Source of the DNA: RGIG4608 sp964534905
GTDB lineage: Bacteria > Bacillota > Clostridia > Oscillospirales > CAG-272
DNA length: 42,751 bases
Reading direction: 5' to 3'
NCBI GenBank assembly: GCA_964534905.1
Contig: CAZHPZ010000006.1
Coordinates: 1-42,751, forward strand
Both the position numbers and the translations under genes were made by a program. Below are positions 1-9,256 of this stretch, piece by piece; position 1 is the stretch's first letter; every line of letters begins with the position of its first letter. The notes below the pieces were generated by a model that saw nothing but the letters and a program-made list of their open reading frames with translations, made no database searches and had not been told where the DNA came from.

Positions 1-30
1 ATATTGTTGCACAAAAACGGCAAAAAAGCT

Positions 31-59
31 TTGACAAAAGTTATATTTTATGATATAAT
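31..59 (+). promoter_or_regulatory. Sigma-A promoter of the DUF512-der-obg-ppa operon
   Basis: TTGACA at 31-36 and TATAAT at 54-59 are separated by exactly 17 nt, a perfect housekeeping promoter. Transcription should start near 66. An AGGAGG ribosome site at 79-84 precedes the ATG at 89. Confidence 0.85.
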
Positions 60-88
60 ATAATGTCAATGTTAAAATAGGAGGAAGT

Positions 89-1411
89 ATGGTTAAAATT
101 ACCGAGGTTGCGGAGCATTCAAGGGCAAGGAGAGTGGGCATCGCAGAGGGCGATGTTCTTGTTTCCATAAACGGCAGAGAGATAAACGATGTCCTTGATT
201 ACAGATTTCATTTAGCGAACAGAGAGCTTGATATTCTCGTGCGCAGAGGCGATGATGAGCTTCATTTCAGAATAGTCAAGCAAGAATATGACGATATCGG
301 TCTTGATTTTGAAACTCCTCTTATGGATAAAAAGCATTCTTGCGAAAATAAGTGCATTTTCTGCTTTATCGACCAGCTGCCTCGCGGATTGCGTAAATCA
401 CTTTATTTTAAGGACGACGATTCACGCCTTTCGTTCCTGCACGGCAACTATATTACTCTTACCAATCTTGAAGAGAGTGATATAGACAGAATAATAGAGA
501 TGCACATTTCTCCCGTGAATATATCGGTGCATACAACAAATCCCGAGCTGCGAATTAAAATGATGAAGAACAAGAGATCGGGAGAGGTCCTTTCGTATCT
601 TAAAAAATTTGCGGATGCAGGTATTCATATCTGTGCGCAGATAGTGCTCTGTAAGGGTATAAATGACGGTGTGGATCTCGAAAGGTCTATGAGAGATCTT
701 ACCGCATATTATCCGGCGCTTCAAAGCTGTTCGATAGTGCCGGCGGGCAAGACAAAATTCAGAGATAATCTTTTCCCGCTTGAAAGCTTTACGGCAGAGG
801 ACTCTGCGAATGTTATCGAAATGGTTGAAAAATATGCCGATGAATGCCTTGAAAAATACGGATCACGGCTTTTCTTCTGCTCGGATGAATTCTATGTAAA
901 TTCCGGAATTGCTCTTCATGATGAGGAATATTATGAGGGATATGCGCAGATTGAAAACGGCGTGGGAATGCTTACGTCACTGCTGACCGAATTCGGAATC
1001 GAGGAAAAATATATCGATGAATATATTGAACGTTTCCAAGCACCGCGCAGAGTATCCGTTGTTACAGGCATGGCGGCAAAGGAGCAGATAACGGATATGT
1101 GCCGAAGACTTTCTTCATTGATAGACGGACTTGATATAACCGTATATCCGATAGTTAATAATTTCTTCGGACATGAAATAACGGTTTCCGGACTTCTTAC
1201 AGGTGCGGATATATATGATCAGTTAAAGGACAGGGAGCTTTATGATGAGCTTATCCTGCCTCCGAATGTGCTTCGCTCGGAGGGGGATCTCTTCCTTTGC
1301 GGAATGAGCATTGACGAGCTTTCCGAAAAATTAAATGTGAAAATAAGACTTTCCGGCAATGACGGCGCGGGATTTATCTCGGCTATGCTCGGAATAGAAC
1401 AGGAGGTATAA
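89..1411 (+). CDS. DUF512 / PDZ radical-SAM-like Fe-S protein
   Basis: This 440-residue protein starts with a PDZ-like domain (about residues 1-65). A Cys cluster of the form CX3CX2C follows at C85, C89 and C92, as in radical SAM enzymes that bind a 4Fe-4S cluster. The C-terminal half matches the DUF512 family as I remember it (COG1625 type). Its substrate is not established. In Clostridia it commonly sits directly upstream of der, as here: the der start lies 2 nt after its stop. The start at 89 is supported by AGGAGG 4 nt upstream. The family call is firm; the reaction is unknown. Confidence 0.88.
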   Translation: MVKITEVAEHSRARRVGIAEGDVLVSINGREINDVLDYRFHLANRELDILVRRGDDELHFRIVKQEYDDIGLDFETPLMDKKHSCENKCIFCFIDQLPRGLRKSLYFKDDDSRLSFLHGNYITLTNLEESDIDRIIEMHISPVNISVHTTNPELRIKMMKNKRSGEVLSYLKKFADAGIHICAQIVLCKGINDGVDLERSMRDLTAYYPALQSCSIVPAGKTKFRDNLFPLESFTAEDSANVIEMVEKYADECLEKYGSRLFFCSDEFYVNSGIALHDEEYYEGYAQIENGVGMLTSLLTEFGIEEKYIDEYIERFQAPRRVSVVTGMAAKEQITDMCRRLSSLIDGLDITVYPIVNNFFGHEITVSGLLTGADIYDQLKDRELYDELILPPNVLRSEGDLFLCGMSIDELSEKLNVKIRLSGNDGAGFISAMLGIEQEV

Positions 1412-1413
1412 AG

Positions 1414-2745
1414 ATGGCAAAGCCAATAGTTGCAATAGTGGGTAGACCAAATGTGGGCAAAAGCACACTCTTCAATAAGCTCATAGGCGAGCGTCGTTCG
1501 ATAGTTGAGGATACCCCCGGTGTAACAAGAGACAGAATATACGGAGAGACCGAATGGTGCTCCCAAAAGCTTATTCTTATAGACACGGGCGGAATCGAGC
1601 CTAAAACGGACGATATAATACTTAAGCAAATGCGTAATCAGGCACAGATAGCCATTGATACCGCAGATGTTATTATATTTATGTGTGATGTTCGCACGGG
1701 ACTTACCGCGGACGACAGAGATATAGCTACTATGCTCAAGAAGAGCGGTAAGCCGATAGTGCCGTGTATCAATAAGTGTGACAGCGTTGGACATGTTCCG
1801 TATGAATATTACGAATTTTACGAATTGGGATTTTCCTGCGATCCTATTGCTGTGTCATCCGTACACGGAACGGGAAGCGGAGATCTGCTTGACGCGGTTC
1901 TTGAGGCATTGCCTGCGGAATCGGAGTTTGACGAGGAGGATGACGACAGCATAAAGGTTGCCGTTATAGGTAAGCCCAATGCCGGAAAATCTTCGATAAT
2001 AAACAGATTTATCGGTTCCGAGAGACTCATTGTCTCCAATATTGCGGGTACCACCCGTGATGCGGTTGATACTAAGGTTGAAAACGAATACGGTAAATTT
2101 ACTTTTATAGATACAGCCGGAATAAGACGTTCCTCAAAGGTTAACGATAAGATAGAGAAATACAGCGTTCTTCGTGCGCATATGGCTGTCGAGAGAGCCG
2201 ATGTTTGCCTTATCCTTATCGACGCTAACGAGGGTATAACCGAGCAGGATGAAAAGATTGCCGGAATCGCTCATGAGGCGGGTAAGGCGTCTATAATTAT
2301 AGTGAATAAGTGGGACAGCGTTGAAAAGGATAACGGTACGGTAAATGAATTTACCAGAAGCATCAATACCGCTCTCGCTTATATGACATATGCTCCTATA
2401 CTTTTTGTTTCCGCAAAAACGGGGCAGAGGGTAAGAGAGATATATAAGCATATTCAGTACGTTTACGGTCAGACAAATACAAGAATACCCACCGGTATGC
2501 TCAACGATGTGCTCGGAGAAGCTACAATGAGAGTTCAGCCTCCGAGTGATAAGGGCCGACGTCTTAAAATATATTATATGACACAGGTAAGCGTTGCTCC
2601 TCCCACATTCGTTATTTTCTGTAACGATGTGGAGCTGTTCCATTTCTCGTACAGACGCTATATTGAAAACTGTATCAGAGATACGTTCGGATTCAAGGGT
2701 ACTCCCATTCATATAATCATACGTGCAAAGGGAGATGAGGTCTGA
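1414..2745 (+). CDS. der: Ribosome biogenesis GTPase Der (EngA)
   Basis: The 443-residue product has two tandem GTPase domains, the hallmark of Der, which acts in maturation of the 50S subunit. The first P-loop is GRPNVGKS at residues 10-17. The second, GKPNAGKS, begins the second G domain near residue 186. NKCD and NKWD are the G4 motifs, and a KH-like C-terminal domain follows. The length is normal for the family. It starts 2 nt after the DUF512 gene, and its TGA overlaps the obg ATG by one base, so the genes should be translationally coupled. Confidence 0.97.
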   Translation: MAKPIVAIVGRPNVGKSTLFNKLIGERRSIVEDTPGVTRDRIYGETEWCSQKLILIDTGGIEPKTDDIILKQMRNQAQIAIDTADVIIFMCDVRTGLTADDRDIATMLKKSGKPIVPCINKCDSVGHVPYEYYEFYELGFSCDPIAVSSVHGTGSGDLLDAVLEALPAESEFDEEDDDSIKVAVIGKPNAGKSSIINRFIGSERLIVSNIAGTTRDAVDTKVENEYGKFTFIDTAGIRRSSKVNDKIEKYSVLRAHMAVERADVCLILIDANEGITEQDEKIAGIAHEAGKASIIIVNKWDSVEKDNGTVNEFTRSINTALAYMTYAPILFVSAKTGQRVREIYKHIQYVYGQTNTRIPTGMLNDVLGEATMRVQPPSDKGRRLKIYYMTQVSVAPPTFVIFCNDVELFHFSYRRYIENCIRDTFGFKGTPIHIIIRAKGDEV

Positions 2746-4019
2746 TGTTTATAGATAATATCAAAATATATGTTAAGGCGGGAGACGGTGGAAACGGAGC
2801 TATCTCTTTCAGAAGAGAAAAATACGTTGCCAAGGGCGGTCCCGACGGAGGTGACGGAGGTCACGGCGGAAATATAGTTTTCCGAATTGACGAGGGATCG
2901 AATACACTTCTTGCTTTCAGATATAAGAGAAAGTTTATCGCCGCAAACGGCGGAAACGGTAAGGGGGCAAAATTTCACGGTGCAACCGCAGATGACGTTG
3001 TTATTCTCGTTCCGCGCGGAACTTTGATAAAGGATGCCGCTACCGGAAAAATAATAAAGGATATGTCGGATGATGCCGATTTCGTTTGCTGTAAGGGCGG
3101 CAGAGGAGGCTGGGGAAATAAGCATTTCGCCACTCCTACAAGACAGGTTCCCAATTTTGCAAAGAATGGAACAAAGGGTGAGGAGCGTGAGGTGATCCTT
3201 GAGCTTAAAATGCTTGCCGATGTGGGAATAATCGGATATCCGAGCGTCGGAAAATCATCCTTGCTTGCAAGAATAAGCTCTGCTAAACCCAAAATTGCGG
3301 ATTATCATTTTACAACGCTCTCTCCCAATCTCGGAGTTGTTTCCACCGGCGGAGAAAGCGGATTTGTGGCAGCCGATATCCCCGGACTTATAGAGGGCGC
3401 TGCCGACGGAGCGGGACTCGGTCACGCATTTCTGCGTCATATCGATAGATGTAGGCTCCTTTGGCATGTTGTGGATATATCCTGCTTTGAGGGCAGAGAT
3501 CCGGTTGATGATATAATTAAGATAAATACTGAACTCGAAAAATACAGCTCCGATCTTGCACAGCGTAAGCAGATAATAGTTGCAAATAAGACCGATGCTC
3601 TTGACAGAGAAGCGGTTGACGTTGAGACGTTCGAAAAGTATGTTTCGGATAACGGCTGGGAGCTTATCTATGTATCTGCAGTCTCGGGAGAGGGAATAGA
3701 CGAGCTTGTTTCCCGCTCTGCCCAAATACTTCGCGATCTTCCTCCGATGATCGTTTATGAAGCCGAATATGAGCCGGAGGATGCATATGTCGGCGGAGTT
3801 AAGGAAACAAATATTTACCGCGAGGACGGCGTGTTTGTGGTTGAGGGAGAATGGCTATTTAACCTTATGGGACAGATCAACTTCTCGGATAATGAGTCGT
3901 TGAATTATTTCCAAAGAATTCTTTACAGAAGCGGAATTTTTGAGGAGCTTGAGAAAAAAGGCTGCCAGGATGGAGATACCGTATCGATATACGATTTTGA
4001 ATTTGATTTCGTAAAATAA
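2745..4019 (+). CDS. obg: GTPase Obg, late 50S assembly
   Basis: The 424-residue protein has the three-part Obg architecture. A glycine-rich Obg fold covers about residues 1-158 (many GG and GGxGG stretches), a G domain with P-loop GYPSVGKSS follows, and a C-terminal OCT domain covers about 340-424, ending in the typical EFDFV-type tail. It acts in ribosome assembly and stress signalling. It overlaps der by one base (TGATG). The OCT domain separates this Gram-positive-type Obg from shorter forms. Confidence 0.97.
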   Translation: MFIDNIKIYVKAGDGGNGAISFRREKYVAKGGPDGGDGGHGGNIVFRIDEGSNTLLAFRYKRKFIAANGGNGKGAKFHGATADDVVILVPRGTLIKDAATGKIIKDMSDDADFVCCKGGRGGWGNKHFATPTRQVPNFAKNGTKGEEREVILELKMLADVGIIGYPSVGKSSLLARISSAKPKIADYHFTTLSPNLGVVSTGGESGFVAADIPGLIEGAADGAGLGHAFLRHIDRCRLLWHVVDISCFEGRDPVDDIIKINTELEKYSSDLAQRKQIIVANKTDALDREAVDVETFEKYVSDNGWELIYVSAVSGEGIDELVSRSAQILRDLPPMIVYEAEYEPEDAYVGGVKETNIYREDGVFVVEGEWLFNLMGQINFSDNESLNYFQRILYRSGIFEELEKKGCQDGDTVSIYDFEFDFVK

Positions 4020-4031
4020 AGGAGAGACGTT

Positions 4032-4562
4032 ATGAATATATGGCACGATATTGACCCTAAAGAGATAACCCCCGAGGAATTTACCGTTGTAATTGAAATT
4101 CCCAAGAATTCTCAATGCAAATACGAGCTGGATAAAAGCACGGGACTTATAAAGCTTGACAGAGTGCTTTATACATCGACGCACTATCCCGCAAATTACG
4201 GATTTATTCCGAGAACATATTCTGAGGATAAGGACCCGCTTGATGTTTTGGTTCTTTTTGCTCCCGAGATATACCCGCTTACTCTCTGTAAAGTCAGACC
4301 GATAGGCGTTGTACGAATGGTTGACGGAGGAGATGTTGACGATAAGATCATAGGTGTTCTCGTAAATGATCCTACCTCAAAGGATTATCATTCCGTGAAT
4401 GATCTTCCTGTACATATTTTCGATGAAATTATGCATTTCTTTAAGGTGTATAAGCAGCTTGAAAATAAAAAAACAGCCGTAAAATCGCTTTATGACAGAG
4501 ATAAGGCTGTTGAGATAATTCAAAAAGCCATTGAAGATTATAATGAGATGTTCGGAGCGTAA
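4032..4562 (+). CDS. ppa: Soluble inorganic pyrophosphatase, family I
   Basis: This 176-residue cytoplasmic enzyme hydrolyses pyrophosphate to phosphate, pulling biosynthetic reactions forward. The family I signature is visible as DKDPLDVLV, with the aspartates that bind Mg2+. The conserved YPANYGFIP-type segment lies just upstream. The length is typical. An AAAGGAG ribosome site precedes the ATG at 4032. It is the last gene of the operon and is followed by a strong terminator. Confidence 0.96.
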   Translation: MNIWHDIDPKEITPEEFTVVIEIPKNSQCKYELDKSTGLIKLDRVLYTSTHYPANYGFIPRTYSEDKDPLDVLVLFAPEIYPLTLCKVRPIGVVRMVDGGDVDDKIIGVLVNDPTSKDYHSVNDLPVHIFDEIMHFFKVYKQLENKKTAVKSLYDRDKAVEIIQKAIEDYNEMFGA

Positions 4563-4594
4563 TCGTTTTGCTCCGCGAATATCGCAGATAACGC

Positions 4595-4632
4595 AAAAAG
4601 CATACGCATCAATTTGATGCGTATGCTTTTTT
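4595..4632. terminator. Strong bidirectional hairpin terminator between ppa and rhaD
   Basis: A near-perfect stem of about 18 bp (AAGCATACGCATCAA and its complement) has A-runs on the left and T-runs on the right. It should therefore terminate both the ppa operon and the converging rha operon. Confidence 0.93.
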
Positions 4633-4648
4633 ATTGCTATTTCAAGGA

Positions 4649-5464
4649 TTAAATATTGAGAAAATCCTTTCTGTAATTAACGCCGAAATATTCGGCAAGT
4701 TCAATCATTTCCTTGTCCTTGATTGTGTTTACCCTCGGAAGATGAGCGGTGAGCATATAAATATTTGCTGCCTTTTCTACGGTTTCGATAAGTCCGAATG
4801 TTTCGTCAAGACTCTTTCCGGCACCGTAAATTCCGTGCATTCCCCAAATGACAAGACGAAATTCTTTCATTTTGGCAGCGGTTGCCTCGCCTATCGCATT
4901 TGTTCCGCAGAGCATCCACGGAAGCACGCCTACACCGTCGGGAAAGACAACAATGCATTCCGTGCACATTTCCCAAAGCGTATGCGTGAGCTTCTTTTCG
5001 TCAAGCTCGTGAACATAGTTCATAGCGAGTGTATTTGTGGGATGTGAATGCATTATAACACGGTTTTCCGGATCCACCGAAAGCCTTGCTATGTGGCTCA
5101 TAAGATGTGCGGGAAGCTCGCTTGTGAATTTTCCGCCGTCTCGATATCCCCATAGCAGCTCTGCATTTGCTCCGTCATTTGAAATTTTGATTATTCCGAG
5201 ATTGTTTTCGGGATCGTATTCAACTTTTTTGAAGTATTTCCCCGTTCCTGTAACGATAAATATTTTACCCGAAAGAGCACTTGCGTCAAATCCGAGTGGA
5301 ATGATACGCTCATATGACGTTATATCAAGATATTGTGCAACTTCATCCGAGTCAAGCATATAACTTATGTTTCCGCCGTTTCTTTCGTCCCAACCGAGAC
5401 GGTACATATTGGCGGTGGTTCTTTTCATTTCTTCCACAAATGGAGCATTAAGTATGTTTTTCAT
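4649..5464 (-). CDS. rhaD: Rhamnulose-1-phosphate aldolase
   Basis: The 271-residue class II aldolase cleaves L-rhamnulose 1-phosphate to dihydroxyacetone phosphate and L-lactaldehyde. The N-terminal GWDERNGGNIS segment and the MHSHPTN zinc-binding histidine pair are typical of RhaD, which is usually about 274 residues. It is the last gene of the operon. Its ATG overlaps the rhaA stop by 4 nt (ATGA), implying translational coupling and fixing the start. Confidence 0.95.
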   Translation of the reverse strand: MKNILNAPFVEEMKRTTANMYRLGWDERNGGNISYMLDSDEVAQYLDITSYERIIPLGFDASALSGKIFIVTGTGKYFKKVEYDPENNLGIIKISNDGANAELLWGYRDGGKFTSELPAHLMSHIARLSVDPENRVIMHSHPTNTLAMNYVHELDEKKLTHTLWEMCTECIVVFPDGVGVLPWMLCGTNAIGEATAAKMKEFRLVIWGMHGIYGAGKSLDETFGLIETVEKAANIYMLTAHLPRVNTIKDKEMIELAEYFGVNYRKDFLNI

Positions 5465-6699
5465 CGCTTTGATAAAACCTCCGTTTCATATTTTTCTATA
5501 ATGCTCAAGTAATTTTTTTCTACACCCTCACGTCTTAAAAATTCGTCCCATACATCACCGAGAGGAGCTGTTTTCATTTCCTCGGATAAATACATAACCT
5601 CTGTGAAATTATTGCTGTCCTGAAGAGATTTCAGCATTTTATCCGGTTGGAGCATAGCAAAGAGAAGTGCCTTTTGAACGCTGCGTACTCCGGTTATCCA
5701 TGCGCTTATTCTGTTTATTGAAGCATCAAAATAATCCGTTGCTATAAATACTCGTTCAAGAGCGTTGTTTCTGACGATTTCCTTTGCTATTTCCTTTGTT
5801 TCGTCATCGAAGATAATAACGTGATCGCTGTCCCAACGCACTGCACGTGTTATGTGCAGTGCGAGCCTCTCGTTAAAGAGGAGAAGGGAGGAGATTTTAT
5901 CACTCACTACCTCTGTAGGATGGTAGTGTCCGTTATCCATAAGGGGAGTGATACCCTTATAGTCTGAATAAGAAAGGCAGAATTCAGCGGATCCTACCGT
6001 GTAGCTTTCAAGTCCGATACCAAATACCTTTGATTCAAGAGTTACAAAGACCTTGGATTTGTCATATGGTGTATCGAGTATTTCGTCAAGGCTTGCCTTA
6101 AACCGTGCACGCGGAGAAAGTCTGTCTGCGGGCACGTCCTTGTAGCCGTCGGGGATCCATATGTTCATAACGCAGGGAATTCCCGTTTCCTCTGCAAAAT
6201 ACTCTGCTATTTTAAGACAGGCAATTCCGTGGCGTATCCAATATTTTCTTACGCTCTCGTCGGGAGATGAAAGCGTGAGGTTATCTTTTACCATCGGATG
6301 TGAGAAAAATGTGGGATTAAAATCGATTCCCATATTTCTTTTCTTGGCAAATTCAACCCATTTGTAAAAATGCTTGGGCTGTATTTCATCTCGTCCTACA
6401 TTTTCTTCATCATCGAAGATAGCGTAGCTTGCGTGAAGATTAAGCTTCTTCTTGCCTCCTATAAGCGAGAAAGCCTTGTCCATATCAGCCATAAGCTCAT
6501 CGGGAGTTCTTGCCTTGCCGGGGTAATTTCCCGTTGCCTGTATTCCGCCGGAGAGAGCCTCACGTGAATCAAATCCCGTTACATCGTCTCCTTGCCAGCA
6601 GTGTACAGATATGGACACATCCGAGAGCTTTGAGAGCGCTTCTTCGGTGTCTATTCCGTATTCTCTGTATATTTCCTTTGCTTCGGTGTATCTGCTCAT
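5461..6699 (-). CDS. rhaA: L-rhamnose isomerase
   Basis: The 412-residue metal-dependent enzyme converts L-rhamnose to L-rhamnulose, the first catabolic step. The N-terminal VSVHCWQGDDVTGF segment and the internal PLMDNGHYHPTEVVSDK segment are diagnostic for RhaA. The length is close to the usual 419. It overlaps rhaB and rhaD by 4 nt each. The assignment is firm from sequence and context. Confidence 0.97.
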   Translation of the reverse strand: MSRYTEAKEIYREYGIDTEEALSKLSDVSISVHCWQGDDVTGFDSREALSGGIQATGNYPGKARTPDELMADMDKAFSLIGGKKKLNLHASYAIFDDEENVGRDEIQPKHFYKWVEFAKKRNMGIDFNPTFFSHPMVKDNLTLSSPDESVRKYWIRHGIACLKIAEYFAEETGIPCVMNIWIPDGYKDVPADRLSPRARFKASLDEILDTPYDKSKVFVTLESKVFGIGLESYTVGSAEFCLSYSDYKGITPLMDNGHYHPTEVVSDKISSLLLFNERLALHITRAVRWDSDHVIIFDDETKEIAKEIVRNNALERVFIATDYFDASINRISAWITGVRSVQKALLFAMLQPDKMLKSLQDSNNFTEVMYLSEEMKTAPLGDVWDEFLRREGVEKNYLSIIEKYETEVLSKR

Positions 6700-8075
6700 A
6701 TGTTATAGTTAAACTCCTTTATTTCAAAAGTATTTTTTATTATTTCGCGTGCCTCTGAAAGGGATATTCCCGTATCTCTCATCACTTGAGATATAAGATT
6801 TCCGATTGCCGTACCCTCCTTTAGTCCTGTAAAGACCTTTTTGCCTGTGTAGCGAGATGTAAGGCGATTGAGATATTCGTCTCGGCTTCCGCCGCCGACT
6901 ATGTAAATTGATTTAATTTCTTTTTGACTTATGTTTTCAATCTCCTCAATAGCAGCTTTGTAGGAGCTTGCAAGGGAATGATATATTGACGAAAGAACGT
7001 CAGAAAGCGATAAATTCTGATCTCCGAGCGCCGTTCTTATTTCGTTGATCATATTTTCCGGGGCAAGAAAGCGAGGATCATTCGGATCTATTGTTTTATC
7101 AAAATTGCTTTCCATCGCAAGACGCATCATTTGATCGTATGTCAATTCCTTGTTTATGTCTTTTCGGACGCATTGGAAAAGCCACATCCCCATAATATTT
7201 TTCAAAAATCGAAAGCGATATTCAATACCGCCCTCATTGGTGAAATTGGCTTTAAGAGCTGCTTTTGAAAGGCAGGGGCTGAAATTTTCCGTTCCTATAA
7301 GACTCCATGTTCCGGACGAAATATATACGGAATTATCATCTATCGGACATGACGCAACAGCGCTTGCCGTGTCATGTGAGGGACAGAATATAACGGTTGA
7401 GTTGAAACCTATTTCCTCTGCTACCTCATTTGTAAATTCACCAACGGTATCGCAGGGAAGTGACGGAATTGAGAAAATGTCCGAAGAAATTCCGAGTCTT
7501 GAAAGAATGTCCTTATCCCATTGCTTTGTGGTAGCGTTTATCAAATTTGTAGTGGTTGCATTTGTATATTCGTTTTTGATGGTTCCCGTGAGCTTATATG
7601 AAAGATAATCAGGGATCATCAAAAAATGCTTTGCACGCTCAAGCTTCCCGCTTTGCTTGTCGCAATAAAGCTGATATATTGTGTTGAATTTTTGCTTTTG
7701 TATTCCGGTCAACGAATATAATTCTGACTGTGAAATGATTTCCGATGCCTTATCGGCTCCCGCCTCGGTTCTTGGGTCACGGTAGCTTATGCATGGTAGA
7801 ATCTCGTTCTTTTCCGAGTCGAGAAGCACATAATCCACGCCCCATGTATCAATGGCGATTGTTTTGGGAATCTTTTGCACCTCTCTGCATTTTAAAAGTC
7901 CTTGCTTAATCTCCGAAAAAAGTCTTTCCGTGTCCCAAGTCAGGGACGAGTCTACCTTGACTATTTCGTTTTCAAAACGATATATCTCCTCGGTGATAAG
8001 CTTTCCGTCCTCAATATGACCGAGTATGTGTCTGCCTGATGAGGCTCCGATGTCTATTGCCAAATAATATGTCAA
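6696..8075 (-). CDS. rhaB: Rhamnulokinase, TTG start
   Basis: This FGGY-family sugar kinase of 459 residues phosphorylates L-rhamnulose at O1. The ATP-binding DIGASSGR motif lies right at the N-terminus, and the C-terminal VGGGSRDEYLN motif is typical. I place the start at a TTG at 8075-8073. It is preceded about 8 nt upstream by a GGGGGA ribosome site (8084-8089) and puts the kinase fold at residue 1. An in-frame ATG at 8141 would add 22 residues unlike the family and would begin upstream of the predicted promoter. It is the first gene of the rha operon, and the gene order B-A-D follows the pathway. Confidence 0.95.
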   Translation of the reverse strand: MTYYLAIDIGASSGRHILGHIEDGKLITEEIYRFENEIVKVDSSLTWDTERLFSEIKQGLLKCREVQKIPKTIAIDTWGVDYVLLDSEKNEILPCISYRDPRTEAGADKASEIISQSELYSLTGIQKQKFNTIYQLYCDKQSGKLERAKHFLMIPDYLSYKLTGTIKNEYTNATTTNLINATTKQWDKDILSRLGISSDIFSIPSLPCDTVGEFTNEVAEEIGFNSTVIFCPSHDTASAVASCPIDDNSVYISSGTWSLIGTENFSPCLSKAALKANFTNEGGIEYRFRFLKNIMGMWLFQCVRKDINKELTYDQMMRLAMESNFDKTIDPNDPRFLAPENMINEIRTALGDQNLSLSDVLSSIYHSLASSYKAAIEEIENISQKEIKSIYIVGGGSRDEYLNRLTSRYTGKKVFTGLKEGTAIGNLISQVMRDTGISLSEAREIIKNTFEIKEFNYNI

Positions 8076-8100
8076 TTTTCTATCCCCCTTATTTACTCTC

Positions 8101-8129
8101 AGTATAATGATATCACAGCCAAAAGAAAA
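8101..8129 (-). promoter_or_regulatory. Probable rha operon promoter, weak -35
   Basis: On the minus strand TATACT (8106-8101) is a good -10. The hexamer 17 nt upstream, TTTTCT (8129-8124), is a poor -35, which suggests an activator is needed. The divergent AraC-type regulator is the obvious candidate. Confidence 0.55.
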
Positions 8130-8140
8130 AATAAACAACA

Positions 8141-8169
8141 TTATTTGCTTAAAAAAGTGTCCTTATTTG
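8141..8169. promoter_or_regulatory. Candidate AraC-family direct-repeat site
   Basis: TTATTTG occurs at 8141-8147 and again at 8163-8169 in the same orientation, 22 bp apart, close to two helical turns. The pair lies just upstream of the weak rha -35 and between the divergent genes. AraC-family activators often bind such direct repeats. Confidence 0.4.
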
Positions 8170-8216
8170 TATTGATTTTTTTGCCCGAAGATGATAAAAT
8201 AAGATGAGGTGATAAA

Positions 8217-9170
8217 ATGATAAGCAGAGAAATACTCGAAAGGCTTTCCCCGATAACAGATGAGGAAAGAGATATTCTCAACGGCAGAATAGACGTAAAT
8301 AAAAGCATATATACGAATAGTGGAGGAGACGTTATCAGAGCCGGTAAGCTTTTGTCCGACGGAAAGATAATCAGCGTCAGAACTCATACGAGATTTATAT
8401 GCTTTCCGAAGCATACGCACGATTATATCGAGGCGGTATATATGTGCTCGGGGCAAACAACACATATCATAAACGGCAGAGCTATTGTTTTGCATGAGGG
8501 AGAACTGCTTTTGCTCGGTCAGAACGCATCTCAGGAGATATTGCCTGCAGGAGAAAATGATATAGCGATAAATTTCATAATTCAACCGTCCTTCTTTGAT
8601 AAAACGCTTGAGATGATAGGCACAGAGGATACGCCTATAAAAAGATTCTTGCTTTCCTCACTTCTTGAAAATGAAAACCGCAGTTATTTGCACTTTAAGG
8701 TTGCGGATATTTTACCTGTTCAAAATCTTATTGAGAACCTTATTTGGACGCTTCTCAATAATATGTCCAATAAACGAAATGTAAACCAAATAACTATGGG
8801 TTTGCTCTTTATGCAGCTTCTGAATCATACCGATAAGCTTGCTTATGAGAGCCGTGAGGACGGTGCTATGCTTGAGGTGCTCAGATATATCGAGGATAAT
8901 TATCGTGACGGAAGCCTCGGAGATGCCGCAAGGAGTCTTCACTACGATTTTTACTGGCTGAGTCACGAGATTAAAAACCGAACCGGAAAGACGTATACCG
9001 AGCATCTTCAGGAAAAAAGATTATCCCAATCCGCATTTTTACTTAAAAATACGAGATTGTCTGTTTCGGAGATTGCGCTTGCCGTGGGATATGAAAATAA
9101 GAGTTATTTTCATCGTATATTTTCGGAGAAATTCGGCATTACACCGAGTAAATACAGAAAAGAAAATTAA
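8217..9170 (+). CDS. AraC-family regulator, probable rhamnose activator
   Basis: The 317-residue protein has an N-terminal cupin-like sensing domain (FPKHTHDYIEAVYMCSG region, about residues 60-110). Two C-terminal helix-turn-helix motifs occupy about residues 215-317, ending in the typical NKSYFHRIFSEKFGITPSKYR signature. It is transcribed divergently from rhaBAD, so activation of that operon by rhamnose is the natural inference. An AGGTGAT ribosome site precedes the ATG. A TTGATT-N17-TAAAAT pair at 8172-8200 could be its promoter, but it lies very close to the start codon. Confidence 0.9.
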   Translation: MISREILERLSPITDEERDILNGRIDVNKSIYTNSGGDVIRAGKLLSDGKIISVRTHTRFICFPKHTHDYIEAVYMCSGQTTHIINGRAIVLHEGELLLLGQNASQEILPAGENDIAINFIIQPSFFDKTLEMIGTEDTPIKRFLLSSLLENENRSYLHFKVADILPVQNLIENLIWTLLNNMSNKRNVNQITMGLLFMQLLNHTDKLAYESREDGAMLEVLRYIEDNYRDGSLGDAARSLHYDFYWLSHEIKNRTGKTYTEHLQEKRLSQSAFLLKNTRLSVSEIALAVGYENKSYFHRIFSEKFGITPSKYRKEN

Positions 9171-9193
9171 AAAAGCTCGTAAAGCATCAAATG

Positions 9194-9222
9194 TTGACAG
9201 AATGATGAAACTTTGCTATAAT
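9194..9222 (+). promoter_or_regulatory. Consensus promoter of the histidine phosphatase gene
   Basis: TTGACA at 9194-9199 and TATAAT at 9217-9222 with 17 nt between are a perfect sigma-A promoter. The downstream gene therefore forms its own unit, separate from the AraC gene. Confidence 0.85.
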
Positions 9223-9256
9223 TATCACGATATTTGCTGATGGAGGCGTATGTGAA

